Source of the DNA: Omphalotus guepiniiformis | Taxonomy: Eukaryota; Basidiomycota; Agaricomycetes; Agaricales; Omphalotaceae | Assembly (NCBI GenBank): GCA_028554645.1 | Contig: JAQOOI010000080.1 | Location: 124,001-188,000 of the forward strand | DNA length: 64,000 nt | Direction: 5' to 3' | In this document: piece after piece, positions 10,455-23,801 of the stretch | Layout of the letters: the number at the start of each line of letters is the position of its first letter | Position numbering within the stretch: the stretch's first letter is position 1 | The notes under the pieces: model-generated | What the model was told of the DNA's origin: nothing | What the model saw: the letters and a program-made list of their open reading frames with translations, nothing else | Databases searched by the model: none | Position numbers and translations under genes: made by a program

Positions 10455-13400
10455 ATGCAAGCCATCGACACTCGGCGCGCTACGCGCAACGATACATTCG
10501 ACCTCCGGGGGCAGATAATTTCAGACGAGCAGATTATGGAGTTTCATAGTGACGCATCCAATTATGCTGGGACAGACGACGAGGAGCACTCGGTGCTGGA
10601 GGACGACTCTGACGGTGAAGAACACGAGGACTATATGGATGAAGATGACGACGGGTCGTCGTCGCTGTCCATACCCAACGAATCTATCGATTTTGACATG
10701 GTGTACTCCCTCCATAGCTTTGCTGCGACAGTCGAAGGCCAAGCAAACGTCGTCAAGGGCGACAGTTTGTTTTTGATGGACGACAGCAATAGCTATTGGT
10801 GGCTGGTGAGGGTTCTGAAGACCCAGGAAGTGGGATATATACCCGCTGAGAACATCGAGACTCCCTTTGAAAGGCTCGCAAGGTTGAATAAGCATCGTAA
10901 TGTGGATGTAAGTCTTGCTTCTGTCAGTTTGTCATATATTGTAATGCATTATACAGTTGGCGCATGCAACTCAAGATGAACTTCAAAATGGATTGAATGC
11001 AACTCAAGACCGTCTTCGAAATAATTTAAACTCCCGTCAAGGACAAAATCAGTCTCCGTCTCCCCTTCCAAACCGTTCCCGCTCACGCCAGACCAAGGGC
11101 GTCATCTTCATCCCGACGATGTCTGTCCACCGTTATCCACCGGCGGTATGGCATTCCGAGGACGAAGACGAGGACGGTGAGGATGTTGAATGGGATGACG
11201 AAGCGTACGAGGGCGAAGACCCGGAGCTCGCCGCGGAGGCTGAAGAGATGGAACACCGGAGACGGTTGGAGGAGATGGGCGCTCCCGGCGGGATCCCGAT
11301 GGAGATGGATGATGGTGTAGCTTGGGACGATGCTGCTGCACAAGAGATACAGCAGGCGCGACAACCTGCTGTTAACGCTGAACCACCTGCCAGCTTGCGC
11401 CCTGGTGCGTCAGACCAACAAGCACTTCTGGCTCAGCAACAACAACAGCAGCAGCAGCAGCAACAACAACAACAACAACAACTGCAAATCCAGATGCAGC
11501 AACAACAACGACAGCGAGAGCTTGCTGCACAACAACAGCAGCAGCAGCAGCAACCACGGCAACAAGACGCCTCTCCCGAGCAACCGCACCAACTCCGTTC
11601 CTCGAGTTCTCGTGAACGTCTCGCTGCTGGCAATGTTCCTGCTCCCCAAGGAAGCCCCACATCCACATCTTCTGCTTCTGGTCAACAGCGTCGTATGGAC
11701 CCTCTTGATCCCTTGGACCGAATGGAAACTGTCAAGATGACGATGACACCTACCATTGCGCGTGAGGCGGACGAGGGTGCTTCTGCGTCTCAGATACAGG
11801 CGCAGATACAAGCGCAAGCGCAACGCCAGGAGGAAGAGCGTAAGCGTCTTAGAGAGGAAGAATCAGAGGATTCGCTGAGGAAGAAGGCGAAGGGTAAGGA
11901 AAAAATGGGCGCACCAGTTAGTTCGGCAACTTATGCTGCGGGTCCGGGCCCGGTAGTAGCGGGTAGGACAAGCCCTGGTATAGGAGGTGGAAATACTGGT
12001 AGCAAACTCCGCAAAGAGCGTGATTCGTCAGAGTCGGAAGACGGGAAGGACAAGAAGAAGAAAGGGTCTGTATTCGGCGGGTTGTTTGGGAGAAGGAAGG
12101 ATAAAGACAAGAAGGAGAAGAATGGTTCTATTTCCTCGATTGATGTTTCTGAAGGCAATCGCCAATCAGAAGATTCTAGTCGTTCGGGTGGTAGACCTTC
12201 GAATGCTTCTGGGTCGATACCTGATGGAATGATGTCTCCTACGACCCAAGTAGCGATGCAGCAGCAGCAGCAACAACAAAACACTGCTCTCCGAAATTCC
12301 ATGGATCCTCGACGATTCACTCAACAAGCTAATCCAAACCAGGGTTCTCCACAGGGATCAGTGCAGAGCCAGCAAATGCCCGCTACACCTCCACATCAGG
12401 TATCACAGCACGCCTCTCAGCTTCGTCAACGTGATCAGCAACAACAACTGCTCTACCAGCAATACCTCAACCGGTCCCCTTCCTCACCTCCGGAGCTCCA
12501 GCCTTCGTATGGTCTCCAGTCAGCCTCGGCAATAAATAATTCCTATCACCACACCGCTAACAGTGGCCTTGGCCCACCTACACATCGTTCACGTCCGGGA
12601 TCGCTCATTCTTACTCCGGGGCTCGACGGCAGTGGGCCTTTGCCTGAGCTTAGCGTCATACGTGTGTTCGCAGGGGACAATCTACAGACTGACGCGACGT
12701 TTAAAACTGTGTTGCTCAACTCGTCTACGACGTCCGCTGACCTCGTCAGGCAGGCTTTACAGCGATTCCGCTTGCCTGGTTCTGTTTCGGCGGACGCTGA
12801 GGATGCAGGAGAGTATTATCTCACTGTTAAGCAGGTCGAAGGTTCGTCTGCTGTCTTGAGAGATACCGAGAAGCCTTTAGTGGTGTTTGAGGCTCTGGTT
12901 GAAGAGGCAAAGATGGACGTTGAATTGCCAAAGGTGAAGAGGAGCAGTGTTGGGAGTATCAGTTCAGTATCGAGTAATCTCTCGATGCACCCTGCGATTA
13001 GGAAGTTGCCGATGAACGATTTTACGGATGATTCGGCTGTGAAGATTTATTTGAATCGAAAAGGAGGAGAGGATGTAGACAGGAGTTTGCTGCAGGATGG
13101 AGAGGATACCTTAATTGCAGCTGATGTTTCCATGACCGAGTCGGAGAGTGGAGTTGGTTCGAGTGTTCATACCTCGCCGAGAGGGAATTTCCTTACGGTA
13201 TCTCCTCCGTCGGGTGATGACGTCTCACCCGAGAGATTCAGTTCACCTTCGTTCAGGTTCGCGATGCAGGTCGTTATTCATGCTGATGATCTGCCGGATG
13301 ATATGGTGTTCGATCCTCTCACTGAGGCTATTGTGTTTAAAGACACTCTTAGGGAACGTGATCGTTCGAGCGGTGGTGGTAGTAGTGCACAGTCCAGTTC

Positions 13401-15155
13401 GTCGGGTGTGTCACTGAAATTGCGCCGCAAGGTTTTCGTGTTCCCGAAGAATGTTACAGTAGCGGAGGTGATTGAGCTTGGGTTGGAGAGGTTTGGAATT
13501 TCGGAAGGTGTGGTTGATGGAGGTGATGAGATTGAGGATAAGTTGACGAAGAGGAGGAGTTCGTCGAGAGTTAGGTATGCGTTGAGTGTCAGTGTTGAAG
13601 GGGGTCAAGGTTCGTTTTTACTCTAATATATTCTTTTTGTGTGTTGCTCATACGTTCCTATAGAAAAGGAGCTCTCCCCCTCAAGTAAAATAATTGACGC
13701 ATTCCCCCGACCACCAACCTTCCGAGCCGTCGACCGCCGCTTCCAAGACAACAAACGTCGCTCTGTCGACTCCACCCAAATACTAGGCACACTTGATGAT
13801 GTTTCCCCCTCCGATCCAACCTTCATCCTTCGACGCCCTACCTCCTACCGCAACTCGACTTCTCGACACCGCATGTCTGCCCCTCTAGACGAGATCGCCT
13901 TGCGAAGTCTCCACCGCGAGTCGTCAGCATCCAGCGCAGGCTCTGAACCTTATAGTCCTAGTTCGAACGATGACAGTTTCGGTAGTAAACAAAAAGGTCT
14001 GGGTCAAGGCAAGCAGGGTCCATCGAGGAAAGAGATCATAGCTGCTCAGCGTGAGGCATCACGGGCGAACCAGCGTGCTATATTGTCGACGCAAACCAAT
14101 TCTGTTCGGGGTGTCGATGTGCTGCTTCCTGGAAACGCTCGCCTTCGCAGTTCGCGATACACTACTGATGATAAAATGCGTTACTCTTATGTCCAGCCTG
14201 ATGGAGAGTCGTATGACATTAGTGATATCGTTGAGGAAGAGTGGCAGCGGGAAGGAGCAAAGGGCGATCTGCTTGAAGGCGTGATTGGGAAGGGCGGACG
14301 GGAGGGAAGTGTGAATGAAAAGTTGGATAGGGTATTGAATAAGATCAAATCTGGGAAAGGGAAGGGGAGTCTCGCGCCTGCACAACAACACATGCGAAGT
14401 ATGAGTAGGGGTTCGCCGGTATCGGAGTATTCAGTCGATGAAACTGTTGAAGCAGAGCCTGCTCGTTCAAGGTCTGTCACTCCTGTAGGAGGAAAGATGG
14501 TGGGACAGGGATATAGCCAAACATTTGCGGGTCGCGTTGCTTCTCCTGCATCTACGATAGGCAGGTCTACTCCGGATGAATATCGACAACAAACATCATC
14601 ACGTCCAGGAACGACTACTCCTACTACGGGTAAATCCTCCAGTGCTCGTCGTAATCCCTCGATTGCTTCTGTCATGTCGGATTTGTCAGGGTATGAGACT
14701 GCTGGTACGCATCCTGCCGTGTCGCCTTCGGACACAAGAAACCAGACTCCGACGCAAAGTCTCCGTGCTCCTCACCAGCAGCAAAATACCCTCAAACGCC
14801 CACGCGTACCGAAGGATGAATTTGGGGTATCGCAGATGTTGGCGGTTATTGAGTATCGGGCGATGAAGATGAAACCTAAACCGACTAGTGCTGATGTCAG
14901 GAGAGAGGGTGATGAGGTTGATGAGATGCTGTTTGGGAAGAAAATTGATTTGGGGAGCTTACATCCCAAGGTGAGGGATGTGTTTGCGGATTCGTTTAAG
15001 AAGATGGATGAAATGGATCAGGTGTGTGTTTGATGTGTATCTTGCTACCTTCCTTTCATTTAGCTCATTGATGATGGTTTTTTTTTTTTTTTCGTATGGC
15101 TTAGGTCCTTGACGATTATCTGCAACGTGCTCTTGCTCTTGGAAACAAGTCTTAG
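10455..15155 (+). CDS. SH3 and Ras-association domain scaffold protein, 1504 aa
   Basis: Exons 10455..10907, 10957..13609, 13664..15021 and 15105..15155 join in phase to 1504 codons plus a stop. An acidic N-terminus is followed by an SH3 domain at about residues 82-140 (VYSLHSFAAT, the WWLVRV core, GYIPAENIE). Next come an acidic stretch, a glutamine-rich tract at about 312-352, a Lys/Ser-rich region, a Ras-association-like fold at about 712-805 (LPELSVIRVFAGDN...) and a second ubiquitin-like/RA-like block beginning FRFAMQVVIHADDLPDD. The long Ser-rich C-terminus ends in a tiny last exon. The domain pair suggests a cortical adaptor in small-GTPase polarity signalling. That role is inferred from domains, and I do not assign a yeast orthologue. 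The gene is divergent from the P450. Confidence 0.88.
11436..11571 (+). repeat. CAA/CAG tract encoding polyglutamine
   Basis: In-frame glutamine codons within the SH3/RA scaffold, mixed CAA and CAG, interrupted by LQIQMQ and a short RQRELAA segment. Mixed codons usually make such a tract more stable than a pure repeat. Length variation between strains is plausible. Confidence 0.9.
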
Positions 15156-15995
15156 ATGGAAACTGGTCTTTCTTGTCTGTTCTTGAAATTTGGTTTCGTT
15201 TTCGTGCTTTCCATACCCTTTTGCTGTGTTTCAGGTTCTTCTAATTTATAATCACACGTTGGTCTAATGTAATTCTTATTGTGGTTAACTATGCAAGGTA
15301 CTTTGTTTACCAGTGCAAGGGCTGATGCGATTGTTCTCCGGACGCGGTCAATTTGCTCCGTCTACTTGATTCCTCCCTCTAAACTTGTTACGCAAAGGAT
15401 GGAATCTTTTACCCGAGGATTTGAGCTTGGAGAAGGTGTAGAACGTACAAGGGGCTATGTTGATATAGCACCGTTGAACTGCATCTAACCTGTGTCCCTG
15501 TGAAGTTCTGGAGGTTAAAGCATGAATTACTTGCGAATGTAATGGTGTCCGTTTTTCTGCGTCCGTTCTTCTGAATCTATCGCCCGTTTCGCTCGATTGT
15601 TTTTCTATCTACACTTCCACAAGCTCCTTATCAAAGAGAATGAAAGTAGGAATTGAAATTCATTTTCAATTCGCTCGACAATCCTTTTGCAGATGTTCAT
15701 GAACCGGTTAATATTATTTGCCGAGTACAGCACCGGCGCCGCTGACGATTACATAAGACGACCCTGTACTAAAAACACCTCTTGTACTTTCACTTTCATA
15801 AAAGTACATTGATTTACATAGCACATATCTGCTGTCATGTGTGTCGTAACTCGCACTCAGCCGAATACTTCCCAGCAATCCTGGATTCAATCTTAATCCT
15901 TCTCTTCCTTTAACCACTACTTTCTCTCTTTGTATCCTACTGACTGGTCAATCCCAGTCGGGCTTCAGTTTGATTCGTTCGTCCAACGATTCAGG

Positions 15996-17581
15996 ATGCC
16001 GATGCTGTGTGAAGCAATAACGTATCCTCCTCGCGCCGATTATCCTCTCTTTCTTTGTGCGAAACGGTATTGGCTACCGGAGTTCGAGGCATATTCTACT
16101 GACCCGGATGCATGGACGCTGATTCTGTTACACTCGACGGCATCGCACAAAGAAAGCTGGGAACCTACTATTGAAAGGATCTTCAAGCTCGCGGTAGAGG
16201 ATGGGCATAGTGTGAGTCTTAGAAATGGGATGGATAAGGAGCAATTGAATGGGGACGGGCCTAAAGTGAAGATAAGAGAGGCTTGGTGTCTTGATTGTCC
16301 GAATCATGGTGCCTCAGGGCAGTTAAACGAGAGGATCTTGCAGACACCTGAGTATCATCTAAACTGTAAGCTTCTTGACGTTCTATCCATTGAACTATGG
16401 TTTACAGTTGCTATCTGTCAACAGTTACCTGCGAGAAATACGCTCTAGCCGCACATCACTTTCTCTCTGCTGGTCCTGAACACGGTGCCAAAGTCGACTT
16501 TCAAAAGCGCAGACTGTTCGGGATAGGGCATTCGTTGGGTGGAAATGCTATGTGAGCTTTGTATATTAGCAATGTTCTGATCTGCCTTTCCAATCTCCTG
16601 TCTGGTTTTAAAGGGCTATGCTCCAAACCATCGACAACCCACGCATCAACTTTGCCTCTATCATGCTGGTGGACCCCATGCTCTCGCCTGATGGACCTGG
16701 GCACCTGAACAAGCTTCGCTCGATACTCATTAAGGGCGCATACGAGAGGCGTGATGTATGGCCTGATAAAAGGATGGCCATGTCGGCTTTGAAGAGGAGA
16801 GACAGGACAAAGAAGTGGGATCCGAGGATTTTAGATCTTTTCATCGTGGGTTACCGAGTTTATTAAGATTACCTTGTATCAGAAAAAACTGATTGCACTA
16901 AACGCTAACAGATGCACGGAATTAGACCGCACCCCGGATCGTACTATCTTGAATGCCCATATCCTGGCGTCACTTTAGCATGCACCCGCGATCAAGAGGC
17001 GGTAAGTATTCCCCGTTGGCTCATTGTGTTGACCCGTGATCAATAAACCGCTCTCGTTCCGAACACTAGGCGATGTACCGAGACCCAGAAGGCGCGACTA
17101 AACCCGTTCAGTCACTGAATGAAGCGTGTAAGACGAAGCCGGTGCATGTTGTTCTTGGTGGTGTACATGATTTCATGTGAGTTTGGAAATTGTGCTTTCC
17201 GCACTTATGGCGGTTATCTAATATAATGATTTTGGTACTGACAGGCCCAAACGAACACACGAAGCTCTCGTCAATCCAGCGTCGGGACGCAAGTTTGCTT
17301 CCGTCACTGTTATTAAAGAAGCTGGGCATTTGGTACGTCCTCCAGTTCCCTTAGCATATCCTATAGCTTCTCTACCCAGCCTGTTCCTCTGCACATTCTT
17401 TGATTTTTTTTCTTCAACAACTAACACACTGCCCTTGTCATAGGTCCCACTCGAGGTTCCCGATAAACTTGGAGAGGTCATTTATGACGCATTTGTCAAG
17501 ACGGAGATGCTTTTTAGAGGGAGGGAGCGCGACTCGGTTCAGGAACGTAAGAGCTTGGAGTTTCAAAAGAGTAAGCTATAG
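15996..17581 (+). CDS. Peroxisomal alpha/beta hydrolase (LPX1-like), 383 aa
   Basis: Seven exons join in phase: 15996..16365, 16425..16551, 16614..16845, 16912..17001, 17070..17176, 17245..17332 and 17444..17581. The start is ATG 15996, because the reading frame upstream offers only a TTG. Catalytic features of the fold are present: nucleophile elbow GHSLGG with Ser160, a likely acid Asp307 in GGVHDF, and His337 in EAGHL just before the last intron. The last three residues are Ser-Lys-Leu, the canonical PTS1 signal for peroxisome import. Together these match yeast LPX1-type peroxisomal lipases/esterases. The substrate is unknown. The protein probably takes part in acyl-ester turnover in the peroxisome matrix, which is inference from fold plus targeting signal. 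Confidence 0.87.
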
Positions 17582-19870
17582 ACTTTCTATAGCCTTTTAT
17601 TCGAGCTTGGGATACACAAATACTTCGAGCTGGCTCAAATGCAAGGCCACCAAGGCGTCTATTGAGTACTCGGCACTAAGGCCCACTAAGACCCTAGGTT
17701 GCGCCGGGATGAAGACTCTGAATTAGATGAATGAAATGTTGTATAATGCCCACTCACTAGATACCCACGAAAAGAAGGTCGAGAAGACAATGAGAGGATG
17801 TGAGAGAGAGGCGTTTCCGAAGAGTTTGACGATGTGAGATTATGTAATACCGCGGCTTTGAATTCGGCACGAATTTTTATGCATTCATTGCTCTTAAGCT
17901 TCCTTTTCATCTACTAAACACTGAAATTTCGCACATCCCGTCTCCAATTCTTGAATCACACAAACTAGATAAATATCGCAGGACTCTGCCAAAAGAATCG
18001 ATCACCGCCGGGGCTTCCTATTTCATATATTTCTGAGAAACTGTGTTTCAACTAGCAGTCGAAACGGAGTAGGAGTGGGAGAGTCCATCTAGCCGTGCTG
18101 CGGGGGTGAAGTAGAACCAGGCTGCGGTCGATCCTCTCAATGTACGCTGAATATATGCTCTATCAATAGCACAGAACATCTAGTAGGACGTCTACTGGAA
18201 TCCCGAAAAGTACACTTACGTTCGACGTCCTGAATTTCGAGGTAGCTGCGAGGAAGCTATTTACTGCGCCAACTGCGCCAGTTAACTTATATTATGTTGA
18301 ACTTGTTCTAAGTAAGTTACTATGTCTGTTCGCTTTCATCTAGCGTTCTTTTAATTCCCGTGCTGTGCTAGGAGCAACGTTATCTATGTATTCATTTATC
18401 TGACCCAGCAGGAATTCTTTGAATATTCCAGCGCTTCCCCGCAGCATTTCCTACTTTATTGAATGGCCGTTTTATGCTGGTCACGCTCATTATTCCAGTC
18501 GTTCAGAAGATGGCTTCTTTTTGGTCATAATGAGTCATTTTGCGTCAGCTTGAGCCTTTAACGCGACCCTGGCCGGAATACCCGAGAAGTAAATCCAATT
18601 CTGAAGGTGCGCTTGACCTTTCTCGTCACTGGTGCAATAGGAGCTGAAGCTTGAAGCGGCTGAAGTTTCATCGGTAGTTAATGCTGAACCTCAGACTGGT
18701 TTATGGCGAGAGACTGAGCACTATCAAGTTCTTTCGTTGACTGAAATGCAGGACGAGTAATAGCTTTTGTTTGTGCAGCTGTTCTTTGGGTGTCTGTCTT
18801 CGAATTTTCAGCTTCAGCCGAGTGTTGTAATCTGATGACTCGTGCTCTTTCAGGATCATTTAGAAGAGCTATGTATTCATCCACGGTCGTACGAGCCGAA
18901 CGGATGGTGGAGCGGGTGAAGAATCTGAAGGCGCAAGCTAAAGTATTTCATCCCGGAGCAGTATCTTCTCCTATCATGGGGGATCAATGCTACTGAAACT
19001 GATTTTTTTAGGGGTCAACACCCACAAGTCCCACTGCGCTGCTAAATATCTTCGCGACGACAATCTCTTGCAAGGTTATCCGTAATTGAGCGCCAAAGGA
19101 CTTGGAAACAACTTGCCCGAAGCGTCCATGGATCATTACTTAGCTGGTTCCCTCTCAACGGAGTTCAGAAATTACCGCCGCCATAAGCCTCCGGATTGCC
19201 TGCTAAGTACATAGGTTTCGGCCTATAACCATCTGCTTAGAGCCTGAGGACAATCTTCTAATATTCGCAAATATTTTATTCGTTTCACCTCCGAAGTCAT
19301 CTTCAAACTTCAAGCTATTTTAGTCTGTAGGTTCAAATTGATCTGGAACTATCAACATCGCTATCGCTTGTGCATATCTGTATACTTTCGAGCTCTACTG
19401 CAGTGCATATTGCGACACGCGGCGAGAGTACTCAAGCAACACTCATTTCACCCGCAGTCTGGAGGTTGGCTATAATTCTATCTATCCCCCCACGCGTGGG
19501 TACTTGCGCCGACAGTACGCAACTTGATCGCGTAATAATGATCTCTCCGCTCACTCGCTTGTCTGTAGATCAATAGCTCACACATTTCTATTAGGACATC
19601 TATACAGAAGCATTGTCACTGGGCGTAAATTTTTCTAGGGTAAACCGCCTGGATGGAATCGGTAGAGGCAATTATGCTGCGGGACTCGCAAATGCGTCTC
19701 AACAAAATGAATTTCGTTTCGCTATAAAGTCAAAGTGGTTTAGTGTCAGTGTTCCCCCATAATTTCTCGGTCTTTTACACTTCTCTCCCACTGCCTTTTT
19801 TTACTTCCTCACACTCCCATCTGTTTTATTTTTCGATCCTTCTTTTTAATACTTGCGCAGAAACTCTATC
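17582..19870. other. Gene-poor interval upstream of the multicopper oxidase
   Basis: About 2.3 kb with no ORF that shows protein-like composition or matched splice signals on either strand. The last 100 nt before 19871 are pyrimidine-rich and probably hold the oxidase promoter and 5' leader. Confidence 0.5.
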
Positions 19871-22800
19871 ATGCCGCCTTCTCTTCGAATCCCGTACCGG
19901 CTTTGGACCGCTACGGCGCTTTCCACATTACTAGTCTTTCATGCCACCGCTCAGACCACTACCACCGATAGCACTATCGCCGAAAGCACGGGAGCAGCAT
20001 CGTACAGCGCAGTTACTACTGTGTCTGCAACAGCTCCGGTGGCCTCTGGCACGATGCTACCCCTTGTCCCGACCAATACGGTGCCTGCTGTCGCGCCCTC
20101 AGCTTCAGCTTACGTTTTGAACAGCACCTTTGAGATCACTGACACTGCAGCTACAAGAACGTACGACTGGGTGATTGGGTTAGTGAACGCTCTTGCTTCC
20201 TCTACCCAAATTGAAAAGCTGACTTTTTTGGTCAATACCTAGCATCCAAACTGGCACGCCTGGTAAGCTTGTTTTTCCCCCGCTTATACACCTTGATTGA
20301 TTGAGACCACTTCCTCAGACGGTTACAATCGAAGCATGATCACCATCAACGGTCAAATGCCAGGTCCTCTCATTGAAGCCAACGAAGGAGACACGATAGT
20401 TGGTTCGTCTCTGCGATCTGTCTTTGGCTTTGAAGTCAAGCTAATGGCTGTCCTCCTAGTTAACGTCAATAACGCACTTCCAAATGAAACCACGTCAATT
20501 GTGAGTATATGTTCTGTGAGAAAAAAGAAAAGGTTCAACCGCTGACTTTACATGATAGCACTGGCACGGCATCTACCAAAACGGCACGGCTTACATGGAC
20601 GGTGTACCCGGAGTCTCGCAAGTAAGTGGTTTTACCATTAAAAAATATGTATTTAATGAATTGGACTGACTGGAATTGTAGTGCCCTATTCCTGCCGGTG
20701 GAAGTTTCACGTATACGTTTACCCTCCAGCAATACGGCACATACTGGTACCACAGGTATACCATGAATTTCTAACATTTGAGCTTTCCTGTACCAATTCA
20801 TGCCCTTTCTAGTCACTCCGCCGTTCAGTTCACTGATGGTCTCTTGGGAGTAAGTACTACCCAGCCAACCATTCAGAATGTTTTCTAATAACCGTCGTTC
20901 ATCGCAGCCGCTCATTGTCCATTCTGTAAATGATCCACTCGTGCGCGGCACCGACTTTGATTATGAACAAGTTGTCATCGTCCAAGATTGGTATCACGAT
21001 GACGGGTCCACGATCGTGAACGGTGTAAGTATCTATCAGACGACCCTTGGACAACTTTAATGATCTCTCTCTCTCTCCAGCTCTTGTCAACAGAAGGATA
21101 CCATAATACAAGCGCTGCGCCTTCTCCTCAAAGTGGATTGATTAATGGTGTGGTGAGCCGTTAATTCTTTCTGACTCCTGCTCAAAGTTCTGCGCAAACT
21201 TATTCATATTAAAGGGTGTATACGATTGCTCCGACGTGACCGACGGCACCGAATGTGTAACCAATTCTTATCCTGAGTTCACCGTCACGCCCAATGCGAC
21301 GACCCGTTTCCGTCTCATTAACGGTGGATCCCACGCTCAATTCTACTTCTCCGTCGACGAGCACACTCTTGATGTTATCGAAGCTGATGGTGTACCTGTG
21401 TCTAGCGCCACTAGAATCAACCGTGTGCCATACCACAATGGTCAACGATACTCTGTTATAGTGAATGCAACTGTAGGTGAGGAGGGAGATGCCTTCTGGA
21501 TGCGTGCTGAAATGAGTAAGTATCTCTGTAATCTGGGATATGAAAATTTTGACTCATTCATATTTCTCTGCCAGACACCGCCTGCTTCAACTGGATTGGT
21601 GCGTGACGAATTTTTTACATGATTATTCTTACTTATCTCTTTCCTCGGTGTAGACTCTACGCTCAACTCGACTGCATTCGGTATCATTCGCTATGGCAGT
21701 ACCGACTCTACCACCGAACCTACCACTTCTGACTGGTCCGACGCACTCGGAGACAGCTGTGTCGACCTCGATGATTCCGACCTTGTTCCATTGGAGACTC
21801 AGGATGTTCCTGCTACTGCGGCACAACGGGCCATCTTTGACAGTGCCTTCGGTACCATCGTGAGTGTATCTCAATGACTTCAATAAGCTATTGAATTGAG
21901 CAAATGCCTTGGTAGACCTATAATGGTGTCAGCTACTCCAGGTTCTTCGTTAACGACACCACGTACAGTGAGCATCTCTCTTCATCCTTATTTGTAATCA
22001 CCCTTACGTCTTTTGTCAAGCCAATTACATCTACCAGCCTTTCTTGAACACCATCGCCAACGGCAGTGAGATCAACAGCACTAACGTCGCATATGCTACC
22101 TTCGATGATGATACCTGGGCTGCAGACATCGTTGTAAGTACCCTTTTTCACACAACGTTTTTGTCTGCGTTTCTCAACGATCCGTCACCAGATCAACAAC
22201 TTGGACCAAGGCTTAGACCATCGTTCGTGGATCGCTCCATTTCTCTTAACATTAGTTGAACTCACATGTTTGCAGCGTATCACCTCCACGGCCAAGACTT
22301 CTGGATTGTTGCTCGTGGATCTGGCGAGCTTACCGATGACTTGGCCGATAGTCTGACCTATAATGTCACTAACCCTGTTCGTCGCGACACTCTCGTGATT
22401 CCTGGAGGAAGCTGCTCACTACGCTAAGGCCGATGAGAATATGATCTAACAAACAAAAACTCACACACAGAAGCTATGCCGTGCTACGTATCACCAATTC
22501 CAACCCCGGTGTCTGGGTCGTCCACTGCCACATCGCGTAAGCCCCTCCTCTCTCTGCCTAAAAACTCGCTTACTTACTGTAATCGAATACATAGATGGCA
22601 TCTTGCTGAAGGCTTCCTCGGAGTCATCGTCTCTAACCCCAACGCCATCGCCGACATAGATTTCCCAACAGATGTGACGGACTTGTGTAATGATCTTCCT
22701 GTTCCTGAGGCTTACTACGAGACCGAACCTGGTCGTAGGAGGAGCCTCAGAGAACTCCCAGGCTTGCTCGGAAAATCTATGGTCAAGCGTGCCCCGGCGA

Positions 22801-22889
22801 AGAGGGACGTTGTCCCGGCCAAGCCGAAATCGCACAAGTCCACGGCTAGAGGGATGCTTAAAGCGAGAATGGCTAGCAATACGTGGTAA
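19871..22889 (+). CDS. Secreted multicopper oxidase (laccase-like), 678 aa model
   Basis: Eighteen exons: 19871..20178, 20243..20262, 20319..20402, 20460..20500, 20559..20621, 20682..20755, 20813..20849, 20908..21024, 21081..21152, 21215..21515, 21575..21598, 21654..21859, 21916..21967, 22021..22133, 22192..22222, 22276..22411, 22474..22536 and 22595..22889. A signal peptide is followed by a Ser/Thr-rich stretch of about 80 residues. All four copper motifs are present: HWHG, WYHSH, HPYHLHG (split by an intron) and HCHIAWH, with Phe at the type-1 axial position (AEGF). A Lys/Arg-rich tail follows the last domain. Laccase-type oxidases use O2 to oxidise phenols or metals outside the cell. The donor after exon 16 is not GT (see findings). 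If real, this splice site makes the gene doubtful. Confidence 0.85.
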
Positions 22890-23801
22890 TTGATTTGAAT
22901 AGGCCTTGCGTATCTATTATACGAAATATTTCAGAACTCAAAACCTCTCTTTTTGCCAAACCCCCAAACAATTATCGTAAACGTTTTCACTAATTGTAGT
23001 TACTGTGGGACTTATTCTCCCTTACGTAGCTCGTTGATTACACTCATTCTGAATACTTACAAGGTTACATACGTGCATCGAATACAATTGTTTCTTTGAC
23101 TCGTCATTTTGTGGATTCGCGGGACCTGATCATGATCGACAAAGGCCATGGACTGGTCATGAGCCTGACCAAAGACCAAAAAACATGTGCACGAATTAAA
23201 ATTTCAGTTTGCAACCTTTATAATTATTATCTTTCCGTTCTCTTTTCTTCCAATGAAATTTGTTCTTCTGGCCTAATAAACGAATGTATTCTCTAACAGC
23301 CTCTCTCTGGTGAATATCCTAACGACAACAAGGGACGACACCCAAGACATACTCGCAGCTTACTGTTCATTGAATGATTACTGATATTCGTCTACATGTA
23401 CCGTTGAGGACCGATGCAGTGAACAGCGACTTGGCTCATGGGGATCATGTCGGAGGGGTGACTATGTGGTACGTGACCCTTTCTAATAATCTCGGACTTT
23501 TCATCAATTGCCACCCCATATAGGACTGCTATGTATATCGTGGAAGAGCGCATTGACTTTGGTTTCGTCGGACTTTTTCTACTGTTTCAATTTGCGGCTC
23601 CAGACAGAATCAGTCCGTTCCAATGCGCAGAGATGCCGAAGACATACAATAAATTCTGCGTGATGATTTTGCAGACACACACATCCTCATTTCTTCCATC
23701 CGTAATTCGTGGACGAGATTGTCACTGGCAGCAATACAAGTGAGCTACATTACCCTCCGTAAACATACAAAGTTGTCATCTGAACTCGATAATAACCAGA
23801 T
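22890..23801. other. Intergenic, multicopper oxidase to DUF6697-like gene
   Basis: Convergent 3' flanks. No convincing coding region. Confidence 0.45.

Noticed and set aside
11372..11823. Minus-strand poly-Val, poly-Leu and poly-Cys ORFs
   Set aside because: They are antisense readings of the CAA/CAG polyglutamine tract.
14187..14735. Minus-strand 182-codon ORF
   Set aside because: Lies inside exon 3 of the SH3/RA scaffold and has no promoter, start context or homology of its own.
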